The notes beneath the pieces were generated by a model. It was not told where the DNA came from, did no database searches, and saw only the letters and a program-made list of their open reading frames with translations. This document shows, one piece after another, positions 55,375 through 64,000 of a DNA stretch of 64,000 bases. Position 1 is the stretch's first letter. Every line of letters starts with the position of its first letter. Position numbers and translations under genes: made by a program. Source of the DNA: Pasteurella atlantica (GTDB lineage: Bacteria > Pseudomonadota > Gammaproteobacteria > Enterobacterales > Pasteurellaceae); assembly GCF_963693435.1 (NCBI RefSeq), contig NZ_OY856306.1, forward strand, positions 930,001 to 994,000, given 5' to 3'.

Positions 55375-57015
55375 ATGAAAAATATCAATCCAACTCAAAC
55401 AACTGCATGGGCTCAATTAGAGCAACATAAAGCGGAAAATTTAACTATCGCAGAGTTATTTGCACAGGATAATCAGCGTTTTGATAGCTATTCACGTCAA
55501 TTTGAAGATCAAATGTTAGTGGATTTTTCAAAAAATGCGCTCAATCAAACAACCTTAGATTTGTTGTATAAATTAGCGGAAGAGTGTCAGCTTGAATCTG
55601 CAAAACAAGCGATGTTCTCTGGTCAAAAAATTAACCGTACCGAAGATCGTGCGGTGTTACACGTTGCATTGCGTAATCGTGCTAATACGCCAATTATGGT
55701 GGACGGTAACGATGTAATGCCAGAGGTAAATGCGGTATTAGCAAAAATGAAAGGTTTTTGTGAGCGTGTAATTTCTGGCGAGTGGAAAGGCTATACAGAT
55801 AAAGCGATTACTGATGTGATTAACATTGGTATCGGTGGTTCAGATTTAGGCCCTTATATGGTTACCGAAGCGTTACGTCCATATAAAAATCATTTAACAA
55901 TGCACTTTGTGTCTAACGTGGACGGTACGCATATCGCAGAAACCTTGAAAAAATGTAACCCTGAAACGACTCTTGTGTTAGTGGCATCAAAAACTTTTAC
56001 GACACAAGAAACAATGACAAATGCACATTCAGCACGTGATTGGTTATTAGCCAGTGCGAAAGATGAAAGTGCGGTAGCAAAACACTTTGTGGCACTTTCA
56101 ACCAATGCAACCGAAGTGGCAAAATTTGGTATTGATACTGAAAATATGTTTGAATTCTGGAACTGGGTTGGCGGACGTTATTCATTATGGTCAGCAATCG
56201 GGCTTTCTATTGCGTTATCTATCGGTTTTGAAAACTTCGAGCAGTTGCTTGAAGGGGCGCATAAAATGGATCAGCATTTCTTAACTGCACCTGTTGAGCA
56301 AAATATCCCAACACTTTTAGCCTTAATTGGTATTTGGAACAGCAATTTCTTAGGGGCTGAAACTGAAGCAATTTTACCTTACGACCAATATTTACACCGT
56401 TTTGCAGCCTACTTCCAACAAGGAAATATGGAATCAAACGGTAAATATGTTGGACGTGATGGCAAAGTGGTGACACACCAAACAGGCCCAATTATTTGGG
56501 GCGAACCGGGTACAAATGGTCAGCACGCGTTCTATCAGTTGATCCACCAAGGAACTAAAATTATTCCTTGTGATTTTATTGCACCAGCACAAACACACAA
56601 CCAAGTATCGGATCATCACAGTAAATTACTTTCAAACTTCTTCGCACAAACAGAGGCGTTGGCTTTTGGTAAATCAAAAGAAGTAGTTGAAAAAGAATTT
56701 TTAGACGCAGGTAAAACCCTTGAAGAAGTGGCGGAAATCGTACCATTTAAAGTGTTTGAAGGTAACCGTCCAACCAACTCAATTTTAGTACAAAAAATCA
56801 CACCTTATAGCTTAGGGGCATTGATTGCGATGTATGAACACAAAATTTTCGTACAAGGCGTTATTTTCAACATTTATAGCTTTGACCAATGGGGGGTTGA
56901 ATTAGGTAAACAATTAGCGAACCGTATTCTTCCAGAACTTGAAAATGATGAAACGATCGCAAGCCACGATAGTTCAACCAATGGCTTGATCAATCAGTTT
57001 AAGGCTTGGCGTTAA
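55375..57015 (+). CDS. pgi: Glucose-6-phosphate isomerase
   Basis: A 546-residue enzyme interconverting glucose-6-phosphate and fructose-6-phosphate. The block [20 protein letters not shown] binds the sugar phosphate; [29 protein letters not shown], the catalytic Glu in QGNMESNGK and His in [10 protein letters not shown] are all present. The length is close to E. coli Pgi (549). An AAGGAA ribosome site precedes the ATG. It is a single gene closed by a bidirectional terminator. Confidence 0.97.
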   Translation: MKNINPTQTTAWAQLEQHKAENLTIAELFAQDNQRFDSYSRQFEDQMLVDFSKNALNQTTLDLLYKLAEECQLESAKQAMFSGQKINRTEDRAVLHVALRNRANTPIMVDGNDVMPEVNAVLAKMKGFCERVISGEWKGYTDKAITDVINIGIGGSDLGPYMVTEALRPYKNHLTMHFVSNVDGTHIAETLKKCNPETTLVLVASKTFTTQETMTNAHSARDWLLASAKDESAVAKHFVALSTNATEVAKFGIDTENMFEFWNWVGGRYSLWSAIGLSIALSIGFENFEQLLEGAHKMDQHFLTAPVEQNIPTLLALIGIWNSNFLGAETEAILPYDQYLHRFAAYFQQGNMESNGKYVGRDGKVVTHQTGPIIWGEPGTNGQHAFYQLIHQGTKIIPCDFIAPAQTHNQVSDHHSKLLSNFFAQTEALAFGKSKEVVEKEFLDAGKTLEEVAEIVPFKVFEGNRPTNSILVQKITPYSLGALIAMYEHKIFVQGVIFNIYSFDQWGVELGKQLANRILPELENDETIASHDSSTNGLINQFKAWR

Positions 57016-57028
57016 TTATTTAAATAAT

Positions 57029-57064
57029 AAGCCTCAATTATATTAAAATAGTTGAGGCTTTTTT
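57029..57064. terminator. Bidirectional terminator between pgi and epmB
   Basis: AAGCCTCAA (57029-57037) and TTGAGGCTT (57052-57060), then a T run. Convergent genes on both sides. Confidence 0.88.
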
Positions 57065-57071
57065 ATGCTCA

Positions 57072-58079
57072 TTATCCAAGTAGTGTTTTATTTGGTTTTC
57101 CCGCTTCTTCTCTTGCGAGCTTTGGCACAAGATAGCCAGATGAAATACGTTGTAGCTCCTTATAAATCTTAAAGGCTTGATTATCATCAATATAAAAATG
57201 ACTTGCTCCTTCAACCTTGTCTAATACGTGTAGATAGTAAGGTAAAATAGACATAGAAAACAATTTATCGCTTAATGCTTTAAGAATTTTTGCATCATCG
57301 TTTACTCCTTTCAACAATACCGATTGATTAAGTAAAGTGACATTCGTATCACGTAACATTTTCATTTTTTCAGCAAAGTATTCATCTATTTCATTTGCGT
57401 GATTGATATGGGTAACTAATACAATATTTAAATGAGTTTGTTTAAATATATCGCATAATTTTTCAGTAATTCGATTTGGAATAACCACTGGTACACGAGA
57501 GTGAATACGCAGTGTTTTAATGTGAGTTATCTTTTCTAATTGAGTAATTAGCCAATCAAATTCTTCATCTTTTGCCATCATCGGATCACCTCCAGATAGC
57601 ACGACTTCTTCGATCTCACTCTGCTCTCGAATATAGTTTAAACTTTCTACCCATACCGTTTTTCCATTTTTTACTTCATCATAAGGAAAATGACGACGAA
57701 AGCAGTAACGACAATTAATAGCACAGCTATTTTTTATCATTAATAACAAGCGGTTCTGATATTTATGTAAAATATTAGGAGCGGGGGATTCCTGCTCTTC
57801 AAGTGGATCGGTAGTAAATCCTTCCATTTTTGTAAATTCTTCCAAAGATGTGACCGCCTGTAAAAATAGTGGATCATTTTTATCTTTTTTTTGCATCTTT
57901 TGGGCAAAAGGACGTGGTATTCGCATTGCAAAGAGTTTGCGAGCTAATAAATCTTGTTCAAACTCTTTAGGATCGAACTCTAAATAGTTTAAGAGATCGA
58001 TAGGATCATTAAATGCTTGTGCTAAATCCTGTAACCATAGCGGTTTTTTTTCGCCAATTTTTATATTTTGATGTATCAT
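57072..58079 (-). CDS. epmB: EF-P-(R)-beta-lysylation lysine 2,3-aminomutase EpmB
   Basis: A 335-residue radical-SAM enzyme (YjeK) that converts L-lysine to (R)-beta-lysine for attachment to EF-P. The cluster motif is CAINCRYCFRRHFPY, with VLSGGDPMMAKDEEF next, and the fold ends at LVPKLAREEAGKPNK. It is divergent from efp, the conserved functional pairing. epmA, which attaches the beta-lysine, is not in the window. There is no clear ribosome site before its ATG. Confidence 0.95.
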   Translation of the reverse strand: MIHQNIKIGEKKPLWLQDLAQAFNDPIDLLNYLEFDPKEFEQDLLARKLFAMRIPRPFAQKMQKKDKNDPLFLQAVTSLEEFTKMEGFTTDPLEEQESPAPNILHKYQNRLLLMIKNSCAINCRYCFRRHFPYDEVKNGKTVWVESLNYIREQSEIEEVVLSGGDPMMAKDEEFDWLITQLEKITHIKTLRIHSRVPVVIPNRITEKLCDIFKQTHLNIVLVTHINHANEIDEYFAEKMKMLRDTNVTLLNQSVLLKGVNDDAKILKALSDKLFSMSILPYYLHVLDKVEGASHFYIDDNQAFKIYKELQRISSGYLVPKLAREEAGKPNKTLLG

Positions 58080-58119
58080 ATATACGTTAATATTTTAGCT
58101 TTCATTCCAAAAGCATAAA

Positions 58120-58140
58120 GTTTATACTAGCTGTATAAAC
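58120..58140. promoter_or_regulatory. Dyad in the epmB/efp divergent promoter region
   Basis: GTTTATAC (58120-58127), five bases, GTATAAAC (58133-58140). Each half contains a TATAC-type -10 element, one per direction, so the symmetry may simply reflect back-to-back promoters. Confidence 0.4.
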
Positions 58141-58197
58141 TAAGATAGTATTAATAATAAATTTTTATATATTTAGATAGTTAATTTTGAGGATAAA

Positions 58198-58764
58198 ATG
58201 GCAACTTATAGTACAACTGATTTCAAACCAGGTCTTAAATTTATTCAAGACGGTGAACCTTGCACCATCGTTGAAAATGAATTTGTAAAACCAGGAAAAG
58301 GACAAGCTTTTACTCGTACAAGAATTCGTAAATTGATTTCAGGTAAGGTTTTAGAAATCAACTTTAAATCAGGTTCAACAGTCGAAGCGGCAGATGTAAT
58401 GGATACTAACTATAATTATTCATATAAAGATGAAGATTTTTGGTATTTTATGCACCCAGAAACATTTGATATGATTGCTGCCGATGCAAAAGCTGTGGCG
58501 GATAATGACAAATGGCTTGTAGATCAAGCTGATTGTGTGATTACTTTATGGAATGATAGCCCAATTGTGGTTACACCTCCAAACTTTGTTGAATTAGAAG
58601 TAATTGAAACAGATCCAGGTTTGAAAGGCGATACTGCAGGAACAGGTGGCAAACCAGCAACCTTAAGTACTGGTGCTGTAGTTCGAGTTCCATTATTTAT
58701 CCAGATTGGAGAAGTCATAAAAGTAGATACTCGTTCTGGTGAATATGTATCTCGTGTAAAATAG
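58198..58764 (+). CDS. efp: Elongation factor P
   Basis: A 188-residue translation factor that relieves stalling at proline runs. Three beta-barrel domains; the modified lysine is Lys34 in [10 protein letters not shown], conserved and matching the beta-lysylation type whose mutase EpmB is encoded opposite. GAGG precedes the ATG. Closed by a strong hairpin. Confidence 0.97.
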   Translation: MATYSTTDFKPGLKFIQDGEPCTIVENEFVKPGKGQAFTRTRIRKLISGKVLEINFKSGSTVEAADVMDTNYNYSYKDEDFWYFMHPETFDMIAADAKAVADNDKWLVDQADCVITLWNDSPIVVTPPNFVELEVIETDPGLKGDTAGTGGKPATLSTGAVVRVPLFIQIGEVIKVDTRSGEYVSRVK

Positions 58765-58772
58765 TTTTTTAG

Positions 58773-58844
58773 GTTGAGTATGAAAATACTCAACTTTATT
58801 TTTATTAAACAAAAAAATATAGCACGAGTATTTCTATTCGTGCT
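58773..58844 (+). terminator. Two hairpins after efp
   Basis: GTTGAGTAT/ATACTCAAC (58773-58794, GAAA loop) is followed by T-rich sequence and is the likely efp terminator. AGCACGA (58821-58827) and TCGTGCT (58838-58844) make a second stem just before the HAD gene, followed by CTTTTATG. Confidence 0.85.
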
Positions 58845-58877
58845 CTTTTATGTTGATTCCTTTTAAAAGGATTTTAT

Positions 58878-59693
58878 ATGTTAAATTCACTCCCATTCCG
58901 AGCTATTGTTTCAGATTTAGATGGAACACTTCTTAATACTCATCATAAAATAGGTAATTTTACTACTGAGATTCTTGAACAGCTGGCTCAAAAAGGTGTA
59001 GATATTTTTTTAGCAACAGGACGAAATTATCCTGATGTAAAACACATTATTAGTAAAATTAATCTTGATGATGCAATGTTAATTACCTCAAATGGAGCGA
59101 GAACAAATAAATTATCTGGTGAGGTTTTATCTAACGAATATCTGCCTGAAACAATTGCTTTTGAATTAATGAATATTGATTTTGATGAAACAAAAGTATG
59201 TATTAATACCTATCAAGGAGATGATTGGTTTATTAATAAAGATATACCAGAATTAAAACAATTTCATATAGAATCTGGCTACTGCTATAAAGTAGTCAAT
59301 TTTTCTACACATCATAGTAAACAAACTGAAAAAATATGTTATTTAGCAAAACAAGCAGATGACTTAAACCAAATTGAACAATATATTATTCAACAATATA
59401 GTAACCAAGTACAAATTACTCGCTCATTACCTTATTGTTTAGAAGTAATGAATAAAGGGGTTTGTAAAGCCAATGCTCTTGAAAAATTAGTTAAATTAAA
59501 AGGTTATACTATGGCAGATTGTATTGCATTTGGAGATGGATTAAATGATATTGAAATGCTTTCAAGAGTAGGTAAAGGCTGTATTATGAGTAATGCAGAT
59601 CAAAATTTAAAAATCAAACTCCCTCAAAACGAAATTATTGGTTCAAATAAAGACGAAGCAGTTGCACACTATTTACAGAAATTGTTTGGCTAG
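58878..59693 (+). CDS. Cof-type HAD-IIB sugar-phosphatase-like hydrolase
   Basis: A 271-residue HAD hydrolase. Motif I is VSDLDGTLL (the nucleophile and acid/base Asp), motif II is LITSNGA, the conserved Lys is in GVCKANALEKLV, and motif III is CIAFGDGLNDIEML. The C2-type cap between residues of about 85 and 190 marks the Cof subfamily, which acts on small phosphates such as sugar phosphates or cofactors. The specific substrate is unknown. It has a ribosome site AAAAGGAT and is followed by an inverted USS hairpin. Confidence 0.88.
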   Translation: MLNSLPFRAIVSDLDGTLLNTHHKIGNFTTEILEQLAQKGVDIFLATGRNYPDVKHIISKINLDDAMLITSNGARTNKLSGEVLSNEYLPETIAFELMNIDFDETKVCINTYQGDDWFINKDIPELKQFHIESGYCYKVVNFSTHHSKQTEKICYLAKQADDLNQIEQYIIQQYSNQVQITRSLPYCLEVMNKGVCKANALEKLVKLKGYTMADCIAFGDGLNDIEMLSRVGKGCIMSNADQNLKIKLPQNEIIGSNKDEAVAHYLQKLFG

Positions 59694-59771
59694 TTAAAGT
59701 ATAAAGCTGTGAAATGAAATACTGGATAAATGGGATAAAATTTAAAGTGGAAGGCGAAAGTTTCTATATTA

Positions 59772-59825
59772 AAGCGGTAACTTGTATGAAAAAATTTGCA
59801 AATTTTTCTTACAATGTAACCGCTT
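59772..59825. terminator. Inverted USS hairpin between HAD and MATE genes
   Basis: AAGCGGTAACTTGTATGAA on the left and TTCTTACAATGTAACCGCTT on the right, with AAATTTGCAAATTT between, form a long imperfect stem serving the two convergent genes. Confidence 0.8.
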
Positions 59826-59837
59826 ATTTTTGACTAT

Positions 59838-61229
59838 TTATTTCATATTTTCTAGCTTATCAATTAGTTCATTTGCAGGAATACGTTGAATTTTTCGCAT
59901 TTGGTAAAAAAATAATCCTGCAACAATCAATAATGAAACACAGAACATCATCCAAAAACCTTTTGCTCCAAGAGGTTCAACAATCCAATTAGTACGAGAA
60001 AGAATATACCCAAATGGCATTCCAATTCCCCAATAACAAAATATGGTTATGTAAGTGATAGAGCGAGTATGTTTATAGCCTCTTAAAATACCATTACATA
60101 CAGCCTGCACAGCATCAGGAAGTTGGTAAATTGCAGCAAAAATAAGTAAGTAAGATGCCATTGCAACCGACACTTCATTTTGGGTAAAGAGATAAGGGAT
60201 CCAGTGACTGAATAAAATAATAATAACTGCCGTAATACTTGCTAAGATAAGTGCTGTACCGATGGCGTAGTAGCTTAAATATTTTGCTTCTTCCACATCT
60301 TTTCTACCTAAAGCTTGCCCAACCATAATACTGACACCGATACCAAATGAAAATGGGATCATAAAGAACAGAGAGCTTGTTTGTAAGGCAACTTGATGGC
60401 TGGCAACCACTTGAGCACCAAGGGGAGAAAGCAATAATGCAGAGGCAGAAAATAGCATTACTTCCGTAAATGTTGCAAAGGCAATAGGTAAGCCTAAACG
60501 TGTGATTTTACATAAAATAGCGCTATTTGGGCGTTCAAACCATTTATCAAATAAGTGAATATCTTTTTGACTTGGTGTGGTGTAGCAATAGTGTAATAGG
60601 AGTAAAAACATAACCCAGTTTACAATGGTCGTCGCCACGCCACAGCCAACCGCCCCCATTTCTGGAAAGCCAAGTTTTCCAAAAATAAGAATATAATTTA
60701 AGAGGACATTGACTAATAATCCAATAAAGGTAATAAACATTGCTGGTTTGGTGGTGGAAAGTCCATCGTTTAAACAACGTAAATTCACCATTAGCAATGC
60801 AGGAATAACGCCAATTGCCATAATAGTAAGGTAGTGTTGTGATTTTATAGAAAATTCAGGTGGTGTTTCCATAAAATCTAAAATCCAATGACTATGGGTA
60901 AAAATAATAATAAGAGGAATACTTAATATAAAAACAATCCAATAACCTTGGCGAATTTGTTGTGCAATAAGTTCACGTTGTCCTGAGCCGTTCAGATATG
61001 AAACAATAGGTGTGATTGCATAAATTACGCCAATCACAAAAAGAAAAAGAGGGAAGTAGATGGAGTTACTCACCGCCAGTGCGGAAACATCATTATCACT
61101 CACTAATCCTGCCATAATAATATCAGACAATCCCATTCCAGACATTGAAAGCTGGGCGATAAAAATGGGGGTGGATAGTTTGAATAGTTTTTGGATATTT
61201 TCTAAATAATGTTGGCGGTTGAATTTCAT
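59838..61229 (-). CDS. MATE-family multidrug efflux transporter (NorM-like)
   Basis: A 463-residue membrane protein with about 12 hydrophobic segments in two homologous halves. N-terminal STPIFIAQLSMSGMGLSDIIMAGL and ITPIVSYLNGSGQ, and mid-protein PFSFGIGVSIMVGQALGRKD, are typical of NorM-type Na+/drug antiporters. The substrate is not predictable. It is a single gene on the minus strand; an AAGGAAC ribosome site lies before the start. Confidence 0.9.
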   Translation of the reverse strand: MKFNRQHYLENIQKLFKLSTPIFIAQLSMSGMGLSDIIMAGLVSDNDVSALAVSNSIYFPLFLFVIGVIYAITPIVSYLNGSGQRELIAQQIRQGYWIVFILSIPLIIIFTHSHWILDFMETPPEFSIKSQHYLTIMAIGVIPALLMVNLRCLNDGLSTTKPAMFITFIGLLVNVLLNYILIFGKLGFPEMGAVGCGVATTIVNWVMFLLLLHYCYTTPSQKDIHLFDKWFERPNSAILCKITRLGLPIAFATFTEVMLFSASALLLSPLGAQVVASHQVALQTSSLFFMIPFSFGIGVSIMVGQALGRKDVEEAKYLSYYAIGTALILASITAVIIILFSHWIPYLFTQNEVSVAMASYLLIFAAIYQLPDAVQAVCNGILRGYKHTRSITYITIFCYWGIGMPFGYILSRTNWIVEPLGAKGFWMMFCVSLLIVAGLFFYQMRKIQRIPANELIDKLENMK

Positions 61230-61306
61230 CTCTATGTTCCTTAAATTTGACGACGCATTATACTCCTAAGCGGTCAGTTTAACTAAACATTTTGCAAAAT
61301 TTTTAC

Positions 61307-61390
61307 TTGTGAAAAAAGAAATAATCCGTATAATATTGCCTTCAGTCACACTTTTATTTTTTATCCTTGCTTTCGAAAGCGTTGTGACTG
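61307..61390 (+). promoter_or_regulatory. rpsF operon promoter and structured leader
   Basis: TTGTGA (61307-61312), 16 bases, TATAAT (61329-61334). The leader then folds: CAGTCACA (61343-61350) pairs with TGTGACTG (61383-61390), enclosing GCTTTCGAAAGC. CCGTAAGG follows before the start codon. This is the position of the known S6-S18 autoregulatory leader, though the CCG-bulge motif was not proven here. Confidence 0.65.
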
Positions 61391-61427
61391 AGCTATCTCG
61401 AAGGCTGATTAACCCGTAAGGATCAAT

Positions 61428-61793
61428 ATGCGTCACTACGAAATCGTTTTTATGGTTCATCCGGACCAAAGCGAACAAGTACCAGGTATGATCGAACGTT
61501 ATACTACTTCTATTAAAGAAGCAAATGGTCAAGTTCATCGCTTAGAAGATTGGGGTCGCCGTCAATTAGCGTACCCAATTAATAAACTACACAAAGCACA
61601 CTATGTGTTAATGAATGTAGAAGCGCCTCAAGCAGTAATCGACGAGCTAGAAACAAACTTCCGTTTTAATGATGCCGTTCTTCGTAACGTTATCATTCGT
61701 ACTAAGCACGCCGTAACAGAAGCATCTCCAATGGCTAAAGCAAAAGATGAGCGTAAAGCTTCTGATGCTAAACCAGAAGGTGCGGGCGAGTAA
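61428..61793 (+). CDS. rpsF: Ribosomal protein bS6
   Basis: A 121-residue 30S protein: [25 protein letters not shown], then [22 protein letters not shown] and [12 protein letters not shown]. The alanine/lysine-rich tail is usual. AAGGAT lies before the ATG. First gene of rpsF-priB-rpsR-rplI; bS6 and bS18 bind together on 16S rRNA and can repress the operon. Confidence 0.97.
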   Translation: MRHYEIVFMVHPDQSEQVPGMIERYTTSIKEANGQVHRLEDWGRRQLAYPINKLHKAHYVLMNVEAPQAVIDELETNFRFNDAVLRNVIIRTKHAVTEASPMAKAKDERKASDAKPEGAGE

Positions 61794-61794
61794 G

Positions 61795-62345
<551 letters not shown>

Positions 62346-62361
62346 GAAGAGGAATCAGTAA

Positions 62362-62811
62362 ATGCAAGTTATTTTATTAGACAAAATTGCTCACCTAGGT
62401 AGTGTGGGCGATCAAGTAGATGTTAAATCAGGTTTTGCTCGTAACTACTTAATCCCACAGGGTAAAGCAGTTATGGCAACTAAAGCAAACATTGAACATT
62501 TTGAAGCACGTCGTGCTGAATTAGAAGCAAAAGCAGCAGCAGTATTAGTAGCAGCACAAGCTCGAGCAGATCAAATGAATGCACTAGAAGCAATTACCGT
62601 TGCATCTAATGCTGGTGAAGATGGTCGTTTATTCGGTTCAATTGGTGCGCGTGATATTGCTGATGCAGTATCTAAAGCAGGTGTTGAATTAGCGAAGAGT
62701 GAAGTTCGTTTAGGCGAAGGTCCACTTCGTGCATTGGGCGAATACACTGTTAAAGTTCAACTTCACGCAGAAGTTGCATCTGAAGTGACTATCGTTGTTG
62801 TTGCAGAGTAA
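62362..62811 (+). CDS. rplI: Ribosomal protein bL9
   Basis: A 149-residue 50S protein: [32 protein letters not shown] (read in parts) forms the N-terminal rRNA-binding domain, followed by the long Ala/Glu-rich helix ([20 protein letters not shown]) and a C-terminal domain with [15 protein letters not shown] before the ATG. Last gene of the operon. Confidence 0.98.
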   Translation: MQVILLDKIAHLGSVGDQVDVKSGFARNYLIPQGKAVMATKANIEHFEARRAELEAKAAAVLVAAQARADQMNALEAITVASNAGEDGRLFGSIGARDIADAVSKAGVELAKSEVRLGEGPLRALGEYTVKVQLHAEVASEVTIVVVAE

Positions 62812-62880
62812 TCTTTAACAATAAACAAAATGCTTTAAGAACTGTCTAAGTTTAGACTAGATGGTTTTAAGGTTTCTGAT

Positions 62881-62910
62881 AAAGGTCTAGATAAACATCT
62901 AGACCTTTTT
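62881..62910. terminator. rpsF operon terminator
   Basis: AAAGGTCTAGAT, loop AAAC, ATCTAGACCTTT, then T-rich: a strong 12-pair hairpin between the convergent rplI and parE, usable in both directions. Confidence 0.92.
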
Positions 62911-62957
62911 ATTTAATAAGTATCAAAAAATATACTTATCTATCTTTATCTTATAGG

Positions 62958-64000
62958 TTAAACGGCTAAATCTGCTTCATCACCTCGACGTTGTAACCAC
63001 TGCTTACGATCTTCTGAGCGTTTTTTTGCTAATAGCATATCCATTATCTCAAAAGTATTTGGTTCATCTTCAATTTCACTTGCTATGTCAAGTGCTTGTG
63101 CTGTTTCATCAAAAGTAAGCTGTACTAAACGGCGTGTACTTGGATCCATTGTGGTTTCACGTAATTGACTTGGATTCATCTCACCTAATCCTTTAAAGCG
63201 TTGTACATTAGGTTTGCCTCGTTTGTTCGCCAGACGTGTTAAAATTGCTTCTTTTTCCACTTCATCTAAAGCATAATGTACTTCGTTTTTACCGATATCA
63301 ATACGATAAAGAGGGGGCATTGCCACATAAACGTGTCCTTGTTTAACCAATTTTGGAAAATGGCGTAAAAATAAGGCACAAAGTAGAGTAGCGATATGTA
63401 AACCATCAGAATCTGCATCAGCAAGAATACACACTTTGCCATAACGTAGTTGAGTTAAATCATCACTATCAGGATCAATTCCTAACGCCACAGCAATGTC
63501 GTGTACTTCATTGGAGGCCAACACCTGCTCTGGTGATACTTCCCACGTATTTAGAATTTTACCTCGTAGCGGTAAAATAGCTTGAAATTCTTTATCACGA
63601 GCTTGTTTCGCTGACCCCCCTGCAGAATCTCCTTCCACAAGGAAAAGTTCGGTGCGAGTTAAATCTTGAGCGGTACAATCAGCGAGTTTACCGGGTAGAG
63701 CAGGACCACTGACCAATTTTTTACGCACCACTTTTTTTGAGGCACGTAAACGGCGTTGTGCTGAACTAATGGCTAATTCTGCAATTTGTTGTCCTGCTTG
63801 CACATTTTGGTTAAGCCATAAACTAAAAGCATCTTTTACAATATTTGAAACATAACTCGCTGCTTGACGAGAAGATAAACGCTCTTTGGTTTGCCCTGCA
63901 AATTGAGGATCTTGCATTTTTAGAGAAAGTACATAACTACAACGTCCCCAAACATCATCTGCTGTTAGTTTTACTCCACGAGGTAAAAGATTACGGAAGT
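62958..64000 (-). CDS. parE: DNA topoisomerase IV subunit B, 5' part outside the window
   Basis: The frame stays open to the window edge, so about the last 347 residues are seen. The TOPRIM domain shows ELFLVEGDSAGGSAKQARD and ILADADSDGLHIATLL with the metal-binding Glu and Asp residues; QRFKGLGEMNPSQLRETTMDP follows. The SAKQARD and ILNTWEVSPEQVLASNEVHD wording is that of ParE, not GyrB. The C-terminus MDMLLAKKRSEDRKQWLQ matches E. coli ParE. The N-terminal ATPase domain is not in the window. Confidence 0.96.
   Translation of the reverse strand, partial: FRNLLPRGVKLTADDVWGRCSYVLSLKMQDPQFAGQTKERLSSRQAASYVSNIVKDAFSLWLNQNVQAGQQIAELAISSAQRRLRASKKVVRKKLVSGPALPGKLADCTAQDLTRTELFLVEGDSAGGSAKQARDKEFQAILPLRGKILNTWEVSPEQVLASNEVHDIAVALGIDPDSDDLTQLRYGKVCILADADSDGLHIATLLCALFLRHFPKLVKQGHVYVAMPPLYRIDIGKNEVHYALDEVEKEAILTRLANKRGKPNVQRFKGLGEMNPSQLRETTMDPSTRRLVQLTFDETAQALDIASEIEDEPNTFEIMDMLLAKKRSEDRKQWLQRRGDEADLAV

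Overview
The window is a chromosomal segment of a member of the Pasteurellaceae. The DNA is AT-rich. Many intergenic spaces carry copies of ACAAGCGGT / ACCGCTTGT, the core uptake signal sequence (USS) of the Actinobacillus pleuropneumoniae / Mannheimia / H. ducreyi branch of the family, not the AAGTGCGGT type of H. influenzae. Gene content and protein similarity (AfuABC, an isc operon with IscX, ybfE-fldA-fur, rpsF-priB-rpsR-rplI, a 16S-tRNA-Glu-23S-5S operon) agree. The species cannot be named from the sequence alone.

Layout. 1-3.8 kb: the tail of a low-molecular-weight tyrosine phosphatase, an IgaA/UmoB-like membrane protein, an unrecognised membrane-anchored protein, and a broken copy of the igaA 3' end. 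3.9-9.4 kb (minus): an Afu-type ABC importer with two tandem binding-protein genes and a perfect CRP box upstream. 9.5-11.9 kb (minus): malP. 12.2-20 kb: raiA, then iscR-iscS-iscU-iscA-hscB-hscA-fdx-iscX. Two extra genes, a YhcG-type nuclease homologue and a DUF2625-like gene, lie between hscB and hscA. 20.1-30.2 kb: a small membrane protein, truA, a cNMP/CBS/nucleotidyltransferase protein, a DEDD exonuclease, ybfE-fldA-fur, a seven-MCE-domain LetB homologue and an ABC exporter. 30.3-32.7 kb: murF-mraY, cut off from the rest of the division/cell-wall cluster. 32.8-37.1 kb: a decayed restriction/defence island (YhcG homologue, truncated HsdS, AlbA/Schlafen-like ATPase-fold protein, HsdR remnant, GIY-YIG protein). 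37.1-39.8 kb: rsmE-yqgE-ruvX-ribF. 39.9-45.6 kb: a complete rRNA operon whose 23S gene contains two intervening sequences. 45.8-48.6 kb (minus): an ATP-grasp protein and a purine permease behind PurR-like boxes. 48.9-52.2 kb (minus): a large trimeric autotransporter adhesin with a 21-bp repeat tract and a G7 run inside its promoter. 52.3-64 kb: der, ubiK, an ORF6N/PLD-like accessory gene, pgi, divergent epmB/efp, a HAD phosphatase, a MATE transporter, the rpsF operon and the 3' part of parE.

How the parts fit. Housekeeping genes sit in recognisable operons closed by hairpins, several built from inverted USS copies. Sugar handling (afu under a CRP box, malP, pgi), Fe-S and iron control (isc under IscR, fldA-fur with a Fur-like operator) and purine uptake (PurR boxes) each have matching regulatory sites. 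Variable material is confined to a few places: the igaA locus, the hscB-hscA gap, the mraY-rsmE gap, the ubiK-pgi gap and the adhesin. The points most worth a second look are: the adhesin promoter, predicted to be phase-variable; the second AfuA-type binding protein, which lacks the His-Asp pair of the sugar-phosphate site; the isc-embedded YhcG protein, which has lost a catalytic Asp; the two 23S insertions; and the IgaA locus.
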